From NCBI RefSeq assembly GCF_002209355.2, contig NZ_CP106855.1, forward strand, positions 3,617,189 through 3,681,188: 64,000 nt of DNA. The letters are read 5' to 3'. Both the position numbers and the translations under genes were made by a program. This document shows positions 1 to 9,500 of this stretch, one piece after another (position 1 is the first letter of the stretch; the number at the start of each line of letters is the position of its first letter). This DNA is from Bdellovibrio sp. SKB1291214. Lineage in GTDB: Bacteria; Bdellovibrionota; Bdellovibrionia; Bdellovibrionales; Bdellovibrionaceae. The notes beneath the pieces are model-generated. The model was not told where the DNA came from. It was given only the letters and a program-made list of their open reading frames with translations, and made no database searches.

Positions 1-435
1 ATCCTAAGAACGTCGTGGTTAACGGACGTGAAGGGTGTATTAATTCCAGAGGATCGCGCGGTGGGTCTAACTCCAACAGTTCATAAAGTAGCCTGCGGTG
101 GCGTCGAGCACGTGGCCGTTGAGGCGACGACTAACTTTAGTAAGTATGCGGAAACATTGAAAGAAAAAGGCTATTGGATTTACGGGCTTAGTCCGCGCGG
201 TAAAAAATCCATTTTCGAACTCGATTTGCCAGAGAAAGTAATTTGGGCAATTGGAGCCGAAGATAAAGGTTTGAGAGTGACAACAGAACGTCTATGTGAT
301 GAATTAGTCTTCATTCCGCAAACGAGTGCATCAGCCTCTTATAATGCGTCTGTCGCGACAGCAATGGCACTGACAGAAACACTAAGGCAGCACGCGCAGC
401 GCGGAAAGTCTAAAAAATCGCATTCTGACAGATAA
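1..435 (+). CDS. rlmB: 23S rRNA 2'-O-ribose methyltransferase, RlmB/TrmH (SpoU) family, 5'-truncated by window edge
   Basis: Reading is open in frame from base 1 to the stop at 435, so the gene begins before the window and the GTG at 28 is internal. The visible part is the C-terminal SpoU methyltransferase domain. It shows a VGLTPTVHKVACGG stretch typical of RlmB, then WAIGAEDKGL (SAM-site motif) and SASASYNASVATAMAL (final knot motif, usually S-x-N-x-S-V-A). Enzymes of this family methylate a 2'-hydroxyl, in RlmB of a 23S rRNA guanosine. A basic tail ends the protein. RlmB rather than another TrmH paralogue is inferred from the motif match. The downstream tRNA cluster has its own promoter. 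Confidence 0.85.
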   Translation: MLRTSWLTDVKGVLIPEDRAVGLTPTVHKVACGGVEHVAVEATTNFSKYAETLKEKGYWIYGLSPRGKKSIFELDLPEKVIWAIGAEDKGLRVTTERLCDELVFIPQTSASASYNASVATAMALTETLRQHAQRGKSKKSHSDR

Positions 436-441
436 TTATCT

Positions 442-471
442 TTGACGAATGTAGATTTTTTCCACTATAAC
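442..471 (+). promoter_or_regulatory. Sigma-70-type promoter for the tRNA-tuf cluster
   Basis: TTGACG at 442-447 and TATAAC at 466-471 are separated by 18 bases. Transcription would start near 478, just before the first tRNA at 493. It lies directly after the methyltransferase stop and is the best promoter match ahead of the four tRNAs and tuf. Confidence 0.6.
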
Positions 472-492
472 TCTTTCGGTTATCTCAGTGAT

Positions 493-568
493 GCTGGTTT
501 AGCTCAATTGGTAGAGCAGCTGATTTGTAATCAGCAGGTTGCGGGTTCGAGTCCCATAACCAGCTCCA
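493..568 (+). tRNA. tRNA-Thr (anticodon TGT)
   Basis: A cloverleaf folds with acceptor GCTGGTT/AACCAGC, anticodon stem GCTGA/TCAGC and loop TTTGTAA, giving anticodon TGT (Thr, ACA). The T arm contains GGTTCGAGTCC and the CCA end is encoded. It is the first of four tRNAs before tuf. Confidence 0.96.
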
Positions 569-597
569 TATTTCTCTGAGTAAGTATTTAAAAAAAT

Positions 598-683
598 GGG
601 TAGGTGCCCGAGTGGCTAAAGGGGACGGACTGTAAATCCGTTAGCTTGCGCTTACGAAGGTTCGAATCCTTCCCTGCCCACCA
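598..683 (+). tRNA. tRNA-Tyr (anticodon GTA), long variable arm
   Basis: The acceptor is GGGTAGG/CCTGCCC. Anticodon stem ACGGA/TCCGT encloses CTGTAAA, giving anticodon GTA (Tyr). At 86 bases it has the long variable arm of class II tRNAs, and CCA is encoded. The order tRNA-Thr, Tyr, Gly, Thr, tuf is a classic bacterial arrangement. Confidence 0.96.
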
Positions 684-732
684 TTTTTTAAATATTTTCT
701 CGGGGAAATATGGAAGACTTCTGATCGATAGG

Positions 733-809
733 GCGGGAATAGCTCAATTGGCTAGAGTATCTGCCTTCCAAGCAGAGGGTTGCGGGTTCGAGACCCGTTT
801 CCCGCTCCA
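733..809 (+). tRNA. tRNA-Gly (anticodon TCC)
   Basis: Acceptor GCGGGAA pairs with TTCCCGC. Anticodon stem TCTGC/GCAGA holds loop CTTCCAA, giving anticodon TCC (Gly, GGA). The T loop is GGTTCGAGACC and CCA is encoded. Confidence 0.96.
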
Positions 810-818
810 AATTTCGAC

Positions 819-893
819 GCCCATGTAGCTCAGTGGTAGAGCACACCCTTGGTAAGGGTGAGGTCGTCGGTTCGGCTCCGATCATGGGCTCCA
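819..893 (+). tRNA. tRNA-Thr (anticodon GGT)
   Basis: Acceptor GCCCATG pairs with CATGGGC. Anticodon stem CACCC/GGGTG holds loop TTGGTAA, giving anticodon GGT (Thr, ACC). CCA is encoded. It lies 73 bases before the tuf start with no clear terminator between, so co-transcription with tuf is likely. Confidence 0.96.
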
Positions 894-966
894 CTTAGTT
901 TTCACTTGAATTAAAAAAATTTGGCTTTAAGTTAGATAAAAATAAAAAATCTCTGCAGGAGGACTA

Positions 967-2157
967 ATGTCTAAAGAGAAATTCACCCGTACGAAACCGC
1001 ATGTTAACATCGGTACAATCGGTCACGTCGACCATGGTAAAACAACTTTGACTGCTGCTATCACTACTACTCTTGCAGCGGCTGGTAAAGCTCAAGCGAT
1101 GTCTTACGATCAAATCGATAAGTCTCCAGAAGAGCGCGAGCGTGGTATCACTATCTCTACTACTCACGTTGAGTATGAAACTGAAAACCGCCACTACGCA
1201 CACGTTGACTGCCCAGGACATGCTGACTACGTAAAAAACATGATCACTGGTGCTGCTCAAATGGACGGCGCTATCCTAGTTGTTTCTTCTGCTGACGGTC
1301 CTATGCCACAAACTCGTGAACACATCCTTTTGGGTCGCCAAGTTGGTATCCCTGCAATGGTTGTTTTCATGAACAAAGTTGACATGGTTGACGATAAAGA
1401 ACTTCTTGAGCTTGTTGAGCTTGAAATCCGCGAACTTCTTTCTAAGTACGAATACCCAGGCGACGAAATCCCTGTAGTAAAAGGTTCTGCTTTGAAAGCT
1501 TTGGAAGGCGATGCTTCTGAAATCGGTCGTCCAGCTATCATGAAATTGATGGAAGCTTGCGACGCTTACATCCCACAACCAGCTCGTGCTACTGACAAAA
1601 CTTTCTTGATGCCAGTAGAGGACGTATTCTCTATCTCTGGTCGTGGTACAGTTGTTACTGGCCGTGTTGAGCGTGGTATCGTAAAAGTTGGTGACGAGAT
1701 CGAAATCATCGGTATCCGTCCAACTCAAAAAACTACAGTTACTGGTATCGAAATGTTCCGTAAACTTCTTGATGAAGGTCAAGCAGGGGACAACTGTGGT
1801 GTTCTTCTTCGTGGTACTAAAAAAGAAGACGTTGAACGTGGTCAAGTTTTGGCTAAACCAGGTTCAGTTAAACCTCACAAAAAATTCAAAGCAGAAGCGT
1901 ACATCCTTACTAAAGAAGAAGGCGGACGTCATACTCCATTCTTCAACGGTTACCGTCCACAGTTCTACTTCCGTACAACTGACGTAACTGGTGTTTGTAC
2001 TTTGAAAGCTGGCACTGAAATGGTTATGCCAGGTGACCGCGTTGAATTGTCTGTTGAGTTGATCGCTCCAATCGCAATGGAAAAAGAATTGCGTTTCGCT
2101 ATCCGCGAAGGTGGCCGTACAGTTGGCGCCGGCGTTGTTATCGATATCCTTGAGTAG
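967..2157 (+). CDS. tuf: Elongation factor Tu
   Basis: This is the 396-residue GTPase that brings aminoacyl-tRNA to the ribosome. The P-loop GHVDHGKT is at residues 19-26, DCPGH near 81 and NKVD near 136, followed by the two beta-barrel domains ending in VVIDILE. Length matches the family. The ATG is preceded by GCAGGAGGA. It is the only tuf in the window: the usual second copy after fusA is absent. Codon choice is strongly biased, as expected for a very highly expressed gene. Confidence 0.99.
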   Translation: MSKEKFTRTKPHVNIGTIGHVDHGKTTLTAAITTTLAAAGKAQAMSYDQIDKSPEERERGITISTTHVEYETENRHYAHVDCPGHADYVKNMITGAAQMDGAILVVSSADGPMPQTREHILLGRQVGIPAMVVFMNKVDMVDDKELLELVELEIRELLSKYEYPGDEIPVVKGSALKALEGDASEIGRPAIMKLMEACDAYIPQPARATDKTFLMPVEDVFSISGRGTVVTGRVERGIVKVGDEIEIIGIRPTQKTTVTGIEMFRKLLDEGQAGDNCGVLLRGTKKEDVERGQVLAKPGSVKPHKKFKAEAYILTKEEGGRHTPFFNGYRPQFYFRTTDVTGVCTLKAGTEMVMPGDRVELSVELIAPIAMEKELRFAIREGGRTVGAGVVIDILE

Positions 2158-2190
2158 GATTAACGCAGCATAGGCTGAAATAAAATCACC

Positions 2191-2220
2191 CGGGGGACTC
2201 CTTGACAAAAGGGTCCCCCT
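2191..2220 (+). terminator. Stem-loop after tuf, probable terminator
   Basis: GGGGGACTC at 2192-2200 pairs with GGGTCCCCC at 2211-2219, with one G-T pair and a 10-base loop. It lies 34 bases after the tuf stop. The following bases are only weakly T-rich, so termination may be partial. Confidence 0.55.
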
Positions 2221-2308
2221 CGGTGTTTCTTGGCACTTCCAAAATAGTTATTATTTTTTGGTCGTTTTCCGTCATCGAAGTCTCCAGACGATGTAAAACC
2301 GGGAGATT

Positions 2309-2407
2309 ATTGATGAGAATTGATTGAATACGAGGCGCAAGGAGGAGGCCCTACTGATAGGTAGGCCGACGACGAAGCAACGAAGTAGGCAATCGATTAT
2401 CATCAAT
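2309..2407 (+). other. Structured spacer upstream of tRNA-Trp
   Basis: An 18-base arm (ATTGATGAGAATTGATTG at 2309-2326) is complementary, with few mismatches, to 2390-2407. It encloses about 63 bases that contain an inner hairpin around GGCCCTAC/GTAGGCC. The right arm ends 10 bases before the tRNA-Trp gene. No open frame of note is present. It could be a tRNA-precursor processing structure or an antitermination-type leader; the sequence does not decide. Confidence 0.45.
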
Positions 2408-2417
2408 AAGATCGTGC

Positions 2418-2493
2418 AGGGGTGTAGCTCTAGCGGTAGAGCGAACGACTCCAAATCGTTAGGTCGTGGGTTCGAATCCCTCCGCCCCTGCCA
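2418..2493 (+). tRNA. tRNA-Trp (anticodon CCA)
   Basis: Acceptor AGGGGTG pairs with CGCCCCT and is followed by discriminator G and CCA. Anticodon stem AACGA/TCGTT holds loop CTCCAAA, giving anticodon CCA (Trp). It sits 36 bases before secE, the usual tRNA-Trp-secE-nusG order. Confidence 0.96.
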
Positions 2494-2529
2494 ATTTCTA
2501 CACAAATATTTCAACAGGAATGAGGTATC

Positions 2530-2907
2530 GTGGAAAAAACTAATTCTAAGATTATGACTCTTAGTTTTGCAATTGCGGGTGCTTTGGTTGGATTGACCGT
2601 GCACTTCCTTATCAAAGCATTCTCTGGTGCTTTTGGCGTAATTGCGAAGATGGCTGACAACGACCTATTTAAACATGGTCTTCCAGTTGGCTTGGGTATT
2701 CTTGTGTTTGTGGCACTTCAGTTCAATCCTAAAGTTCAGGCTTGGGGCGAAGAAGTGGTATCTGAAATTCGTAAGGTTGTATGGCCTTCACGTAAAGATA
2801 CAACTGCAATGACTATCGTTTGTGTTGTAATGGTTCTTATCTCAAGCGTAATTATCAGCTCATTCGACTTGCTATCTGGCTTCTTTATCAATTTCCTAAT
2901 GAAGTAA
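2530..2907 (+). CDS. secE: Preprotein translocase subunit SecE
   Basis: SecE clamps SecY in the inner-membrane protein-export channel. The 125-residue product has three predicted membrane helices (about 10-30, 50-65 and 95-120), as in the longer proteobacterial form. It carries the conserved amphipathic motif [13 protein letters not shown] just before the last helix. The GTG start at 2530 follows a weak GGAATGAGG site. It is followed by nusG after 10 bases, the universal pairing. Confidence 0.95.
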   Translation: MEKTNSKIMTLSFAIAGALVGLTVHFLIKAFSGAFGVIAKMADNDLFKHGLPVGLGILVFVALQFNPKVQAWGEEVVSEIRKVVWPSRKDTTAMTIVCVVMVLISSVIISSFDLLSGFFINFLMK

Positions 2908-2917
2908 GGATCGGACC

Positions 2918-3451
2918 ATGGAAAAAAAGTGGTACATCGTAAACGTTCAGACTAGTTGTGAAAATACGGCTAAAAAAGCGATCGAAGAAAAGATCAAAAC
3001 TTCTAAAATGGAAGAATTGTTCGGCGAAATCTTGATCCCAGCTGAAAACGTTGTGGAGCTAGTAAAAGGCCAAAAGCAAACTAGATCGCGTAAATTTTTC
3101 CCGGGTTATATCTTCGTTCAAATGTTTTTGAATGATGAGACTTGGCATTTGGTAAGAAATGCGTCAAAAGTAACAGGCTTCGTGGGTGGCACTAAAACTC
3201 GTCCTCCAGAAGTACCTGAAGCAGAGGTTTTCCGCGTAACTCAGCAAATGGCTGGCGTTGCAGAAAAGCCGAAAATGAAGGTGAAGTTCTCTGTGGGTGA
3301 AAATGTGACTGTTGTTGACGGTCCATTTGCTAACTTCCAAGGAACTGTAGAAGAGATCAACGAGGACAAAGCTAAGCTTAAAGTTCTTGTGAGCATCTTC
3401 GGTCGTCCGACTCCAGTTGAGTTGGACTACATTCAAGTAGAAAAGCACTAA
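2918..3451 (+). CDS. nusG: Transcription termination/antitermination factor NusG
   Basis: This 177-residue factor binds RNA polymerase and links it to Rho or the ribosome. The N-terminal NGN domain includes [13 protein letters not shown] and [10 protein letters not shown]. The C-terminal KOW domain begins at [21 protein letters not shown]. Length and domain order are standard. It is probably transcribed with secE, and the rplK operon follows after 60 bases. Confidence 0.98.
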   Translation: MEKKWYIVNVQTSCENTAKKAIEEKIKTSKMEELFGEILIPAENVVELVKGQKQTRSRKFFPGYIFVQMFLNDETWHLVRNASKVTGFVGGTKTRPPEVPEAEVFRVTQQMAGVAEKPKMKVKFSVGENVTVVDGPFANFQGTVEEINEDKAKLKVLVSIFGRPTPVELDYIQVEKH

Positions 3452-3511
3452 ATCCAAAGCCGCATAGGGCGGTTAGGAATTAATTAACACAACCTCTTGC
3501 AGGAGTGGGTC

Positions 3512-3934
3512 ATGGCAAAAAAAGTTACAGGAATGATCAAGCTGCAAATACCGGCAGGGAAAGCTAATCCAGCTCCACCCGTTGGACCGGCACTTGGACA
3601 GCACGGGGTAAACATCATGGAATTCTGTAAGCAGTTCAACGCTCGTACACAAGCGTTGGGTGATAGCATCATCCCTATCATCATCACTGTTTACCAAGAC
3701 AGATCGTTTACTTTCATCACAAAAACACCACCGGTGTCTTCTTTGATTAAAAAGGCGTTGAAATTGGAATCTGGTTCCAAAATGCCTCAAAAAGACAAAG
3801 TTGGTAAAATCAATAACGATCAAATCAAGCAAATCGCTACAACGAAATTGCCTGACTTGAACTGCTTGAAAGTTGAATCAGCAATGGCACAAGTCGCTGG
3901 TACAGCTAAGAGCATGGGCATCGACATCGCGTAG
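3512..3934 (+). CDS. rplK: 50S ribosomal protein L11
   Basis: L11 forms part of the GTPase-associated centre on 23S rRNA. The ATG at 3512 gives 140 residues starting [16 protein letters not shown], with [19 protein letters not shown] as the family signature. An upstream in-frame start at 3497 would add five residues but overlaps the ribosome-binding site AGGAGTGGG, so it was not used. rplA follows after 9 bases. Confidence 0.98.
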   Translation: MAKKVTGMIKLQIPAGKANPAPPVGPALGQHGVNIMEFCKQFNARTQALGDSIIPIIITVYQDRSFTFITKTPPVSSLIKKALKLESGSKMPQKDKVGKINNDQIKQIATTKLPDLNCLKVESAMAQVAGTAKSMGIDIA

Positions 3935-3943
3935 GAGTGAACA

Positions 3944-4651
3944 ATGGCAGGTAAAAAGTTCGCAGCTGCTTCTAAAAAAGTAGATTCTGCAAAAAAATAC
4001 TCTGTTGAAGAAGCATTCAAACTCGTTGTTGAGACAGCTCCAGCGAAATTTGATGAATCTATCGACGTAGCATTGCGTTTGGGTATCGACCCTAAGCAAT
4101 CTGATCAACAAGTTCGTGGCGCAATCGCATTGCCTCACGGTTTGGGTAAAGAAGTAAAAGTAGTTGTTTTCGCAAAAGGTCCTAAAGAGACTGAGGCGAA
4201 AAACGCTGGCGCAGACTTTGTTGGCGCTGACGACCTTGTGGCTAAAATCCAAGCTGGCTGGTTGGACTTCGATAAATGTATCGCGACTCCAGATATGATG
4301 GCGACTGTTTCTAAAGTTGCTAAAATTCTAGGGCCTCGTGGTTTGATGCCGAATCCAAAAATCGGTACTGTAACTATGAACGTTGGCGAAGCCGTAACTG
4401 CTGAGAAAAAAGGTAAGTTGGATTTCCGCGTTGATAAAGCAGGTATCGTACATGCTGGTATCGGTAAGAAATCTATGGGCGATGCTAAACTTCGTGATAA
4501 CTTCATGGTCCTTTTGGCCGCTCTAGTTAAAGCGAAACCAGCATCTTCTAAAGGTATCTACCTTCGCTCTATCTCCGTAGCATCTACTATGGGTCCAGGC
4601 GTGAAGATCGAGCCAAATGCGGCAGCAGCTGCAACTGGCGCACTAGCGTAG
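3944..4651 (+). CDS. rplA: 50S ribosomal protein L1
   Basis: L1 builds the mobile stalk near the E site and in many bacteria represses its own mRNA. The 235-residue product shows VDSAKKYSVEEAFKLV and the conserved ILGPRGLMPNPKIGTVT motif. Length is normal. The gene follows rplK and is closed by the stem-loop at 4660. Confidence 0.98.
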   Translation: MAGKKFAAASKKVDSAKKYSVEEAFKLVVETAPAKFDESIDVALRLGIDPKQSDQQVRGAIALPHGLGKEVKVVVFAKGPKETEAKNAGADFVGADDLVAKIQAGWLDFDKCIATPDMMATVSKVAKILGPRGLMPNPKIGTVTMNVGEAVTAEKKGKLDFRVDKAGIVHAGIGKKSMGDAKLRDNFMVLLAALVKAKPASSKGIYLRSISVASTMGPGVKIEPNAAAAATGALA

Positions 4652-4659
4652 TTTTATAA

Positions 4660-4692
4660 AGCTCCGACTTGTTCGGGGCTTTTTGTATTTTT
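4660..4692 (+). terminator. Rho-independent terminator after rplA
   Basis: AGCTCCGA at 4660-4667 pairs with TCGGGGCT at 4673-4680, with a five-base loop, and is followed by a T-rich tract. It separates the rplKA unit from the rplJL leader. Confidence 0.8.
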
Positions 4693-4710
4693 ATATTAAG
4701 TATTTATTGC

Positions 4711-4847
4711 GATCAGAGACAGTAGGTTTTCGTTTGTGGATGTAATCCCGCGATTGTGTGGGGCCTACCGAGATAAGGCAAAAGGTTATTCTGACCTCCA
4801 AACCGACCTGATTCGCACACACCCCTTCGCAAGAAGGGAAAAGTCTA
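4711..4847 (+). promoter_or_regulatory. L10-type ribosomal protein leader (rplJL autoregulation)
   Basis: CAGAGACAGTAGG at 4714-4726 pairs with CCTACCGAG at 4764-4772 around an inner hairpin. The purine-rich AGAGAC facing a CCGAG bulge is what the L10 leader family shows, where L10(L12)4 binds the mRNA to repress translation. Another structured part follows up to the rplJ Shine-Dalgarno. Position directly before rplJ supports the call. Boundaries are approximate. Confidence 0.7.
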
Positions 4848-4865
4848 ATGAAAGGAGGCTCACTT

Positions 4866-5396
4866 ATGATCACTCGCGCAGATAAAGAGCAAGAGATTAA
4901 GCTTATCACTGAGAAATTCGGTAAAGCTAAAGGAGCTTTCATCGTCGACTTCAAAGGCATCAAGGTTGAGCAAGTAACTAACTTGCGTAAAAAATTGAAT
5001 GCTGCTGATTCTGAGATGAAAGTTGTCCGTAATACTCTAGCAAAAAGAGCGTTCAAAGATCACCCATCAATTGAAAAAGCATTTACGACTTCAATGAAGG
5101 GTACTAACGCCATCGTATTCTCATACGGTGAAGTGAACGCAACTGCAAAAACATTGGCTGATTTCGCTAAGGACGTAGAAGTTCTTCAAATCAAGTCTGG
5201 TGTTATGGATGGCGAAGCTTTGGATGATGCTAAGATTAAATTCTTGGCGACACTTCCAGGGAAAGACCAACTCCGCGCTATGTTCCTTGGTACGCTATTG
5301 GCTTCAGGCTCTGCACTTGCACGCTGCTTGAACGCTTACGCCGAGAAACTTGGTGGTGGTGCTACTGCTGGTACTGAAGAAGCTCCACAAGCATAA
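4866..5396 (+). CDS. rplJ: 50S ribosomal protein L10
   Basis: L10 anchors L7/L12 dimers to the ribosome. The ATG at 4866 has a strong AAAGGAGG site at 4850-4857. The in-frame ATG at 4848 would place that site inside the coding region and was rejected. The 176-residue product starts [18 protein letters not shown] and includes the family segment [11 protein letters not shown]. The C-terminal helix that recruits L12 is present. rplL follows after 85 bases. Confidence 0.97.
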   Translation: MITRADKEQEIKLITEKFGKAKGAFIVDFKGIKVEQVTNLRKKLNAADSEMKVVRNTLAKRAFKDHPSIEKAFTTSMKGTNAIVFSYGEVNATAKTLADFAKDVEVLQIKSGVMDGEALDDAKIKFLATLPGKDQLRAMFLGTLLASGSALARCLNAYAEKLGGGATAGTEEAPQA

Positions 5397-5404
5397 TGCT
5401 TGCG

Positions 5405-5420
5405 CACCGATGATTCGGTG
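5405..5420 (+). promoter_or_regulatory. Small stem-loop between rplJ and rplL
   Basis: CACCGA at 5405-5410 pairs with TCGGTG at 5415-5420 across a four-base loop. There is no T tract, so it is more likely an RNA stability or processing element than a terminator. Such an element could help raise rplL over rplJ output. Confidence 0.35.
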
Positions 5421-5481
5421 TTAATGGTTGCTGATATAAATTGAATTTTTAAATAATTTTTTAAATCCCTGGAGGATTAAA

Positions 5482-5847
5482 ATGTCTCTAACTAACGATC
5501 AACTTGTTGACGCATTGTCTGCGAAAACAGTTCTTGAAATCGCTGAACTTGTAAAAATGCTTGAAGAAAAATGGGGCGTTTCTGCTGCTGCTCCTGTAGC
5601 TGCTGCAGCTGGTCCTGCTGCTGCTGTTGAAGAAAAAACTGCATTCGACGTAATCTTGGTTGATGCTGGCGCGAACAAAATCAACGTAATCAAAGAAGTA
5701 CGTGGTTTGACTGGTTTGGGTCTTGCTGAAGCTAAAGCACTAGTTGAAGCTGGTGGCAAAGCTGTTAAAGAAGGCGCGACTAAAGAAGACGCTGAAAAAA
5801 TCAAAAAAGCTCTTGAAGCTGCAGGCGCGAAAGTTACTGTTAAGTAG
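5482..5847 (+). CDS. rplL: 50S ribosomal protein L7/L12
   Basis: This is the multi-copy stalk protein that recruits translation GTPases. The 121-residue product has the N-terminal dimerisation helix, an alanine-rich hinge (about 34-52) and the C-terminal domain with [25 protein letters not shown] strong CTGGAGG site precedes the ATG. Codon bias is extreme, fitting its high copy number. Confidence 0.98.
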   Translation: MSLTNDQLVDALSAKTVLEIAELVKMLEEKWGVSAAAPVAAAAGPAAAVEEKTAFDVILVDAGANKINVIKEVRGLTGLGLAEAKALVEAGGKAVKEGATKEDAEKIKKALEAAGAKVTVK

Positions 5848-5883
5848 TCTTTCGAACCAATTCTTGGTTTTGAAAATGCCGAA

Positions 5884-5917
5884 AGCCTCGTGGAAACACG
5901 GGGCTTTTTGCTTTTTA
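5884..5917 (+). terminator. Rho-independent terminator after rplL
   Basis: AGCCTCGTG at 5884-5892 pairs with CACGGGGCT across a GAAA tetraloop and is followed by TTTTTGCTTTTT. This ends the rplJL transcript or reduces read-through into rpoBC. Confidence 0.88.
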
Positions 5918-5947
5918 GCCCTCGTAAATAAAGTCGACCGCCTTGTC

Positions 5948-6074
5948 TTTCGAAAATCCGTGGTCTGCCTCGGCTATTTTCGACCCGCGCATCCATGCGC
6001 TCGCCGGGCTTGGGTACCGCATCCTGCGGGCCCGGAGGTCGAAAATATCCAAGTCAGCCCCCGGATTTCCGAAA
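5948..6074 (-). repeat. Nested palindromic element, copy 1 (inverted)
   Basis: Outer arms TTTCGAAAATCCG (5948-5960) and CGGATTTCCGAAA (6062-6074) are complementary with one mismatch. Inner arms TATTTTCGACC (5975-5985) and GGTCGAAAATA (6037-6047) are perfect. The GC-rich head contains a 26-base core that on the minus strand (6038 to 6013) matches the head of copy 2 at 22 of 26 positions. This suggests a dispersed family rather than two unrelated hairpins. Confidence 0.7.
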
Positions 6075-6225
6075 GCCAATGCTGACGCGTTAAATCATGG
6101 TGTCTAAAAACAACAAGCCCCGCGTTTCTTAGATCTCCAAATCGGAGAATCACGTTCAATAAAATAAAAAATCTGACACCGAACTACTTTTTGTAACCAA
6201 GAAGTCGGTTTTACGGCGATTTCGG

Positions 6226-6443
6226 TTCTTTATTTTCTTTCAAAACTCCTTATTTGACGTTGAACGAGCGTTTTGGGGAGGAGGCAGGGACGTATATTTT
6301 GAGGCCTCCGCCCCCGCACGATGCGGTATCAAGGGGCGGTTGAGGGCCGGAAGCCCGTGCCCAAAATATACGTCCCTGCCTCCTCCCCAAAATGCGTCGC
6401 TCCGAAGCCAAAAAAACCGCAATTTTTGAAAGAAAGTAAAGAA
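6226..6443 (+). repeat. Nested palindromic element, copy 2
   Basis: The outer 20-base arms (6226-6245 and 6424-6443) differ from perfect by one wobble pair. The inner 31-base arms (6271-6301 and 6362-6392) are perfectly complementary and enclose a 60-base GC-rich head. The head core at 6305-6330 reads CCTCCG, CCCGCA and GATGCGGTA in order and matches copy 1 in the opposite orientation. Together the arms give a hairpin of about 218 bases. Confidence 0.8.
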
Positions 6444-6579
6444 GCGAAAGTGCTGATAATTGCTTGATTTTTTGGAAACCCGGACGTAGTTTGGTTCCTT
6501 GCGTTTAGATTTTATTTAATGTGGTTCTTGATTCTTCCGCCCGAAGTGAAGTTTCGATTTTCTTATCACGGAGAGTACA

Positions 6580-9500
6580 TTGGAAAAAACTCCAGTTACG
6601 GCTTCTAACATTCGAGTTAGAAAGTCTTTCGCGAAAAATAAGCAAGTCATTGATATCCCTAACTTGATTGAATTGCAGAAGTCTTCTTACGAAGCTTTCA
6701 TTCAAAAAGATATGGATCCAGATCGCCGTGGCGAAGCTGGTCTTAATGGCGTTTTCAAATCTGTTTTCCCAATCACAGATTTCAACAACACTGCAAGCCT
6801 AGAGTTTGTATCTTACACTCTTGAGCCAGCAAAATACGACGTAGATGAATGTCGTCAGCGCGGAATGACTTTCGCTGCTCCGATCAAAGTTACTCTTCGT
6901 CTTATCGTGTTTGATGTTGATGAAGAAACTGAAGCACGTTCTATCCGTGACGTAAAAGAACAAGAAGTTTACTTGGGCGAAATCCCATTGATGACTGCTA
7001 ACGGTTCTTTCATCATCAACGGTACTGAGCGCGTTGTTGTATCTCAGTTGCATCGTTCTCCGGGCGTGTTCTTCGATCACGACGGTGGTAAAAACAATGC
7101 TTCTGGTAAATTGATCTACTCTGCACGTGTAATTCCTTACCGTGGTTCTTGGTTGGATGCTGAATTCGATCAAAAAGATTTGATCCACGTTCGTATCGAT
7201 CGTCGTCGTAAATTCCCAGTGACAATCTTGTTGAAAGCATTGGGTTACAACGCTGAACAACTTCTTGAATACTTCTACGACCTTGACGAAGTTTACGTTA
7301 AAGGCGGCAAGTTGTTCCGTAAGTTGGACATCGAAAGAATGTCAGGCCAAAGAGCATTGACTGATATCGTTGATCCAAAAGGTGGTGAGGCACTAGTTAA
7401 AGCTGGTCGTCGTATCACTCGCGCGATCGTTAAGAAAATCAAAGACCTTAACATCACTGAGCTTGAAGTTGAACCAAACGACCTTGATGGTAAAGTTTTG
7501 GCGAAACCTCTTATCGATGAATCTACTGGTGAGATCATCGCGGATGCGAATGCTGAGTTGAACTCTGCGATCATCAAACGCGCGATCGAAGCTGGCATCG
7601 AAAGCTTCTACATGATCTTCTTCGACGGTTTGACTGTTGGACCTTACCTACGTAACACATTGTTGGTAGATAAAGTTTCTAACAAAGACGAATCTTTGAT
7701 CGAGATCTACAAACGTCTTCGTCCAGGTGAGCCTCCAACTTTGGAAGCTGCTACGACGTTCTTCGGTCGTTTGTTCTTCGATCCAGAGACTTATGATCTT
7801 TCTGAAGTTGGTCGTATCAAGATCAATCACAGATTCGGTATCTCTATGGAAGAGTGCCCGCCGTCTCACAGAACACTGACTCACAAAGATATCTTAAGCA
7901 CTATCAAAACGCTTATCGATCTTAAAAACGGTCGTGGTGTTATCGACGATATCGATCACTTGGGTAACCGTCGTGTTCGTTCCGTAGGTGAGTTGCTAGA
8001 AAACCAATACCGTATCGGTTTGGTTCGTATGGAACGCGCTATCCGTGAACGTATGTCTCTACAAGACGTAGAAACAATGATGCCTCACGATCTAGTAAAC
8101 GCTAAACCTGTAAATGCAGTTGTTAAAGAATTCTTCGGTTCTTCTCAATTGTCACAGTTCATGGACCAAACAAATCCATTGTCTGAGATCACTCACAAAC
8201 GTCGTTTGTCAGCTCTTGGACCTGGTGGTTTGACTCGTGACCGTGCCGGATTCGAAGTACGTGACGTACATCCAACGCATTACGGTCGTATCTGTCCAAT
8301 CGAAACTCCAGAGGGACCAAACATCGGTTTGATCGCTTCCTTGGCAACATACGCTCGTATCAACAACTACGGTTTCATCGAGACTCCGTACCGCAAAGTT
8401 GAACAAGGCGCAGTTTCTAAAGACATCAATTACTTGTCTGCATTGGAAGAAGCGGGTCACTACATCGCTCCAGCAGCTCGTGACGAAGCTGGTAACAAAG
8501 CTATCCAAACACCAACTACTATCACTCGTCGTGATGGTGAGTATGAAATCGTTGATAAAGATAAAGTTGCTTTGATGGACGTTTCTCCATCTCAGCTAGT
8601 ATCTATCGCGGCATCTTTGATCCCGTTCCTAGAACATGACGACGCCAACCGTGCGTTGATGGGATCGAACATGCAACGTCAAGCGGTTCCATTGTTGCGT
8701 TCTCGCGCACCACTTGTTGGTACAGGCGTAGAGCGTTTGGTTGCTCGTGACTCTGGTACATCTGTCGTTGTTCAAAACGACGGTATCGTTGAAGAAGTAG
8801 ATGCATCTCGTATCGTTATCCGTCGTTTCGCTAAAGGCGGCGAGTTGGGTGCGAACGTTGATATCTACAATTTGACTAAGTACCAACGTACGAACCAAAA
8901 CACATGCTTCAATCAAAAACCAATCGTAACTGTTGGTGACAAGGTTTCTAAAGGCGACATCGTTGCTGACGGACCTTCAACTGAGCTTGGTGAGTTGGCT
9001 CTAGGTCAAAACATCCTAGTAGCGTTCACTCCTTGGCAAGGTTACAACTTCGAGGACTCCATCCTTATTTCTGAGCGTTTGTTGAAAGACGACGTTTACA
9101 CATCTATCCACATCGAAGAATTCGAGTGCGTAGCGCGTGACACGAAACTAGGTAAAGAAGAGATCACTCGCGATATCGCAAACGTTGGTGAAGAAGCACT
9201 TAAAGACCTTGATAGCTCTGGTATTATCCGCATCGGTGCGGAAGTTCGCCCTGGCTTCATCTTGGTTGGTAAAGTGACTCCTAAGGGTGAAACTCAACTT
9301 TCTCCTGAAGAAAAACTTTTGAGAGCGATCTTCGGTGAAAAAGCTGGTGACGTACGTGATACATCACTTCGCGCACCATCTGGCGTTTACGGTACAGTTA
9401 TCGATGCTCAAGTTTACTCTCGTGAAGGCGCAGACCGCGATGAGCGTTTGTCTTCCATCATCGAAGAGAAAAAACGCAAGCTTGAAAAAGACTTGGCTGT

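Larger units (their letters stand above)
5918..6579. other. Long non-coding spacer between rplL terminator and rpoB
   Basis: No credible gene is present; the open frames here are short and run through the palindromes. It holds two large inverted-repeat elements (5948-6074 and 6226-6443). A small hairpin TCTCC/GGAGA lies at 6134-6148, and an AT-rich stretch from 6444 probably contains the rpoBC promoter. I could not fix a promoter with confidence. Confidence 0.6.

Noticed and set aside
604..894. Open frames across the tRNA genes
   Set aside because: They read through tRNA genes and have no protein features.
2202..2207. TTGACA as promoter -35 within the tuf stem-loop
   Set aside because: It lies in the hairpin loop and no matching -10 is found at normal spacing.
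2324..2557. Open frame across tRNA-Trp into secE
   Set aside because: It covers the structured spacer and a tRNA and has no family match.
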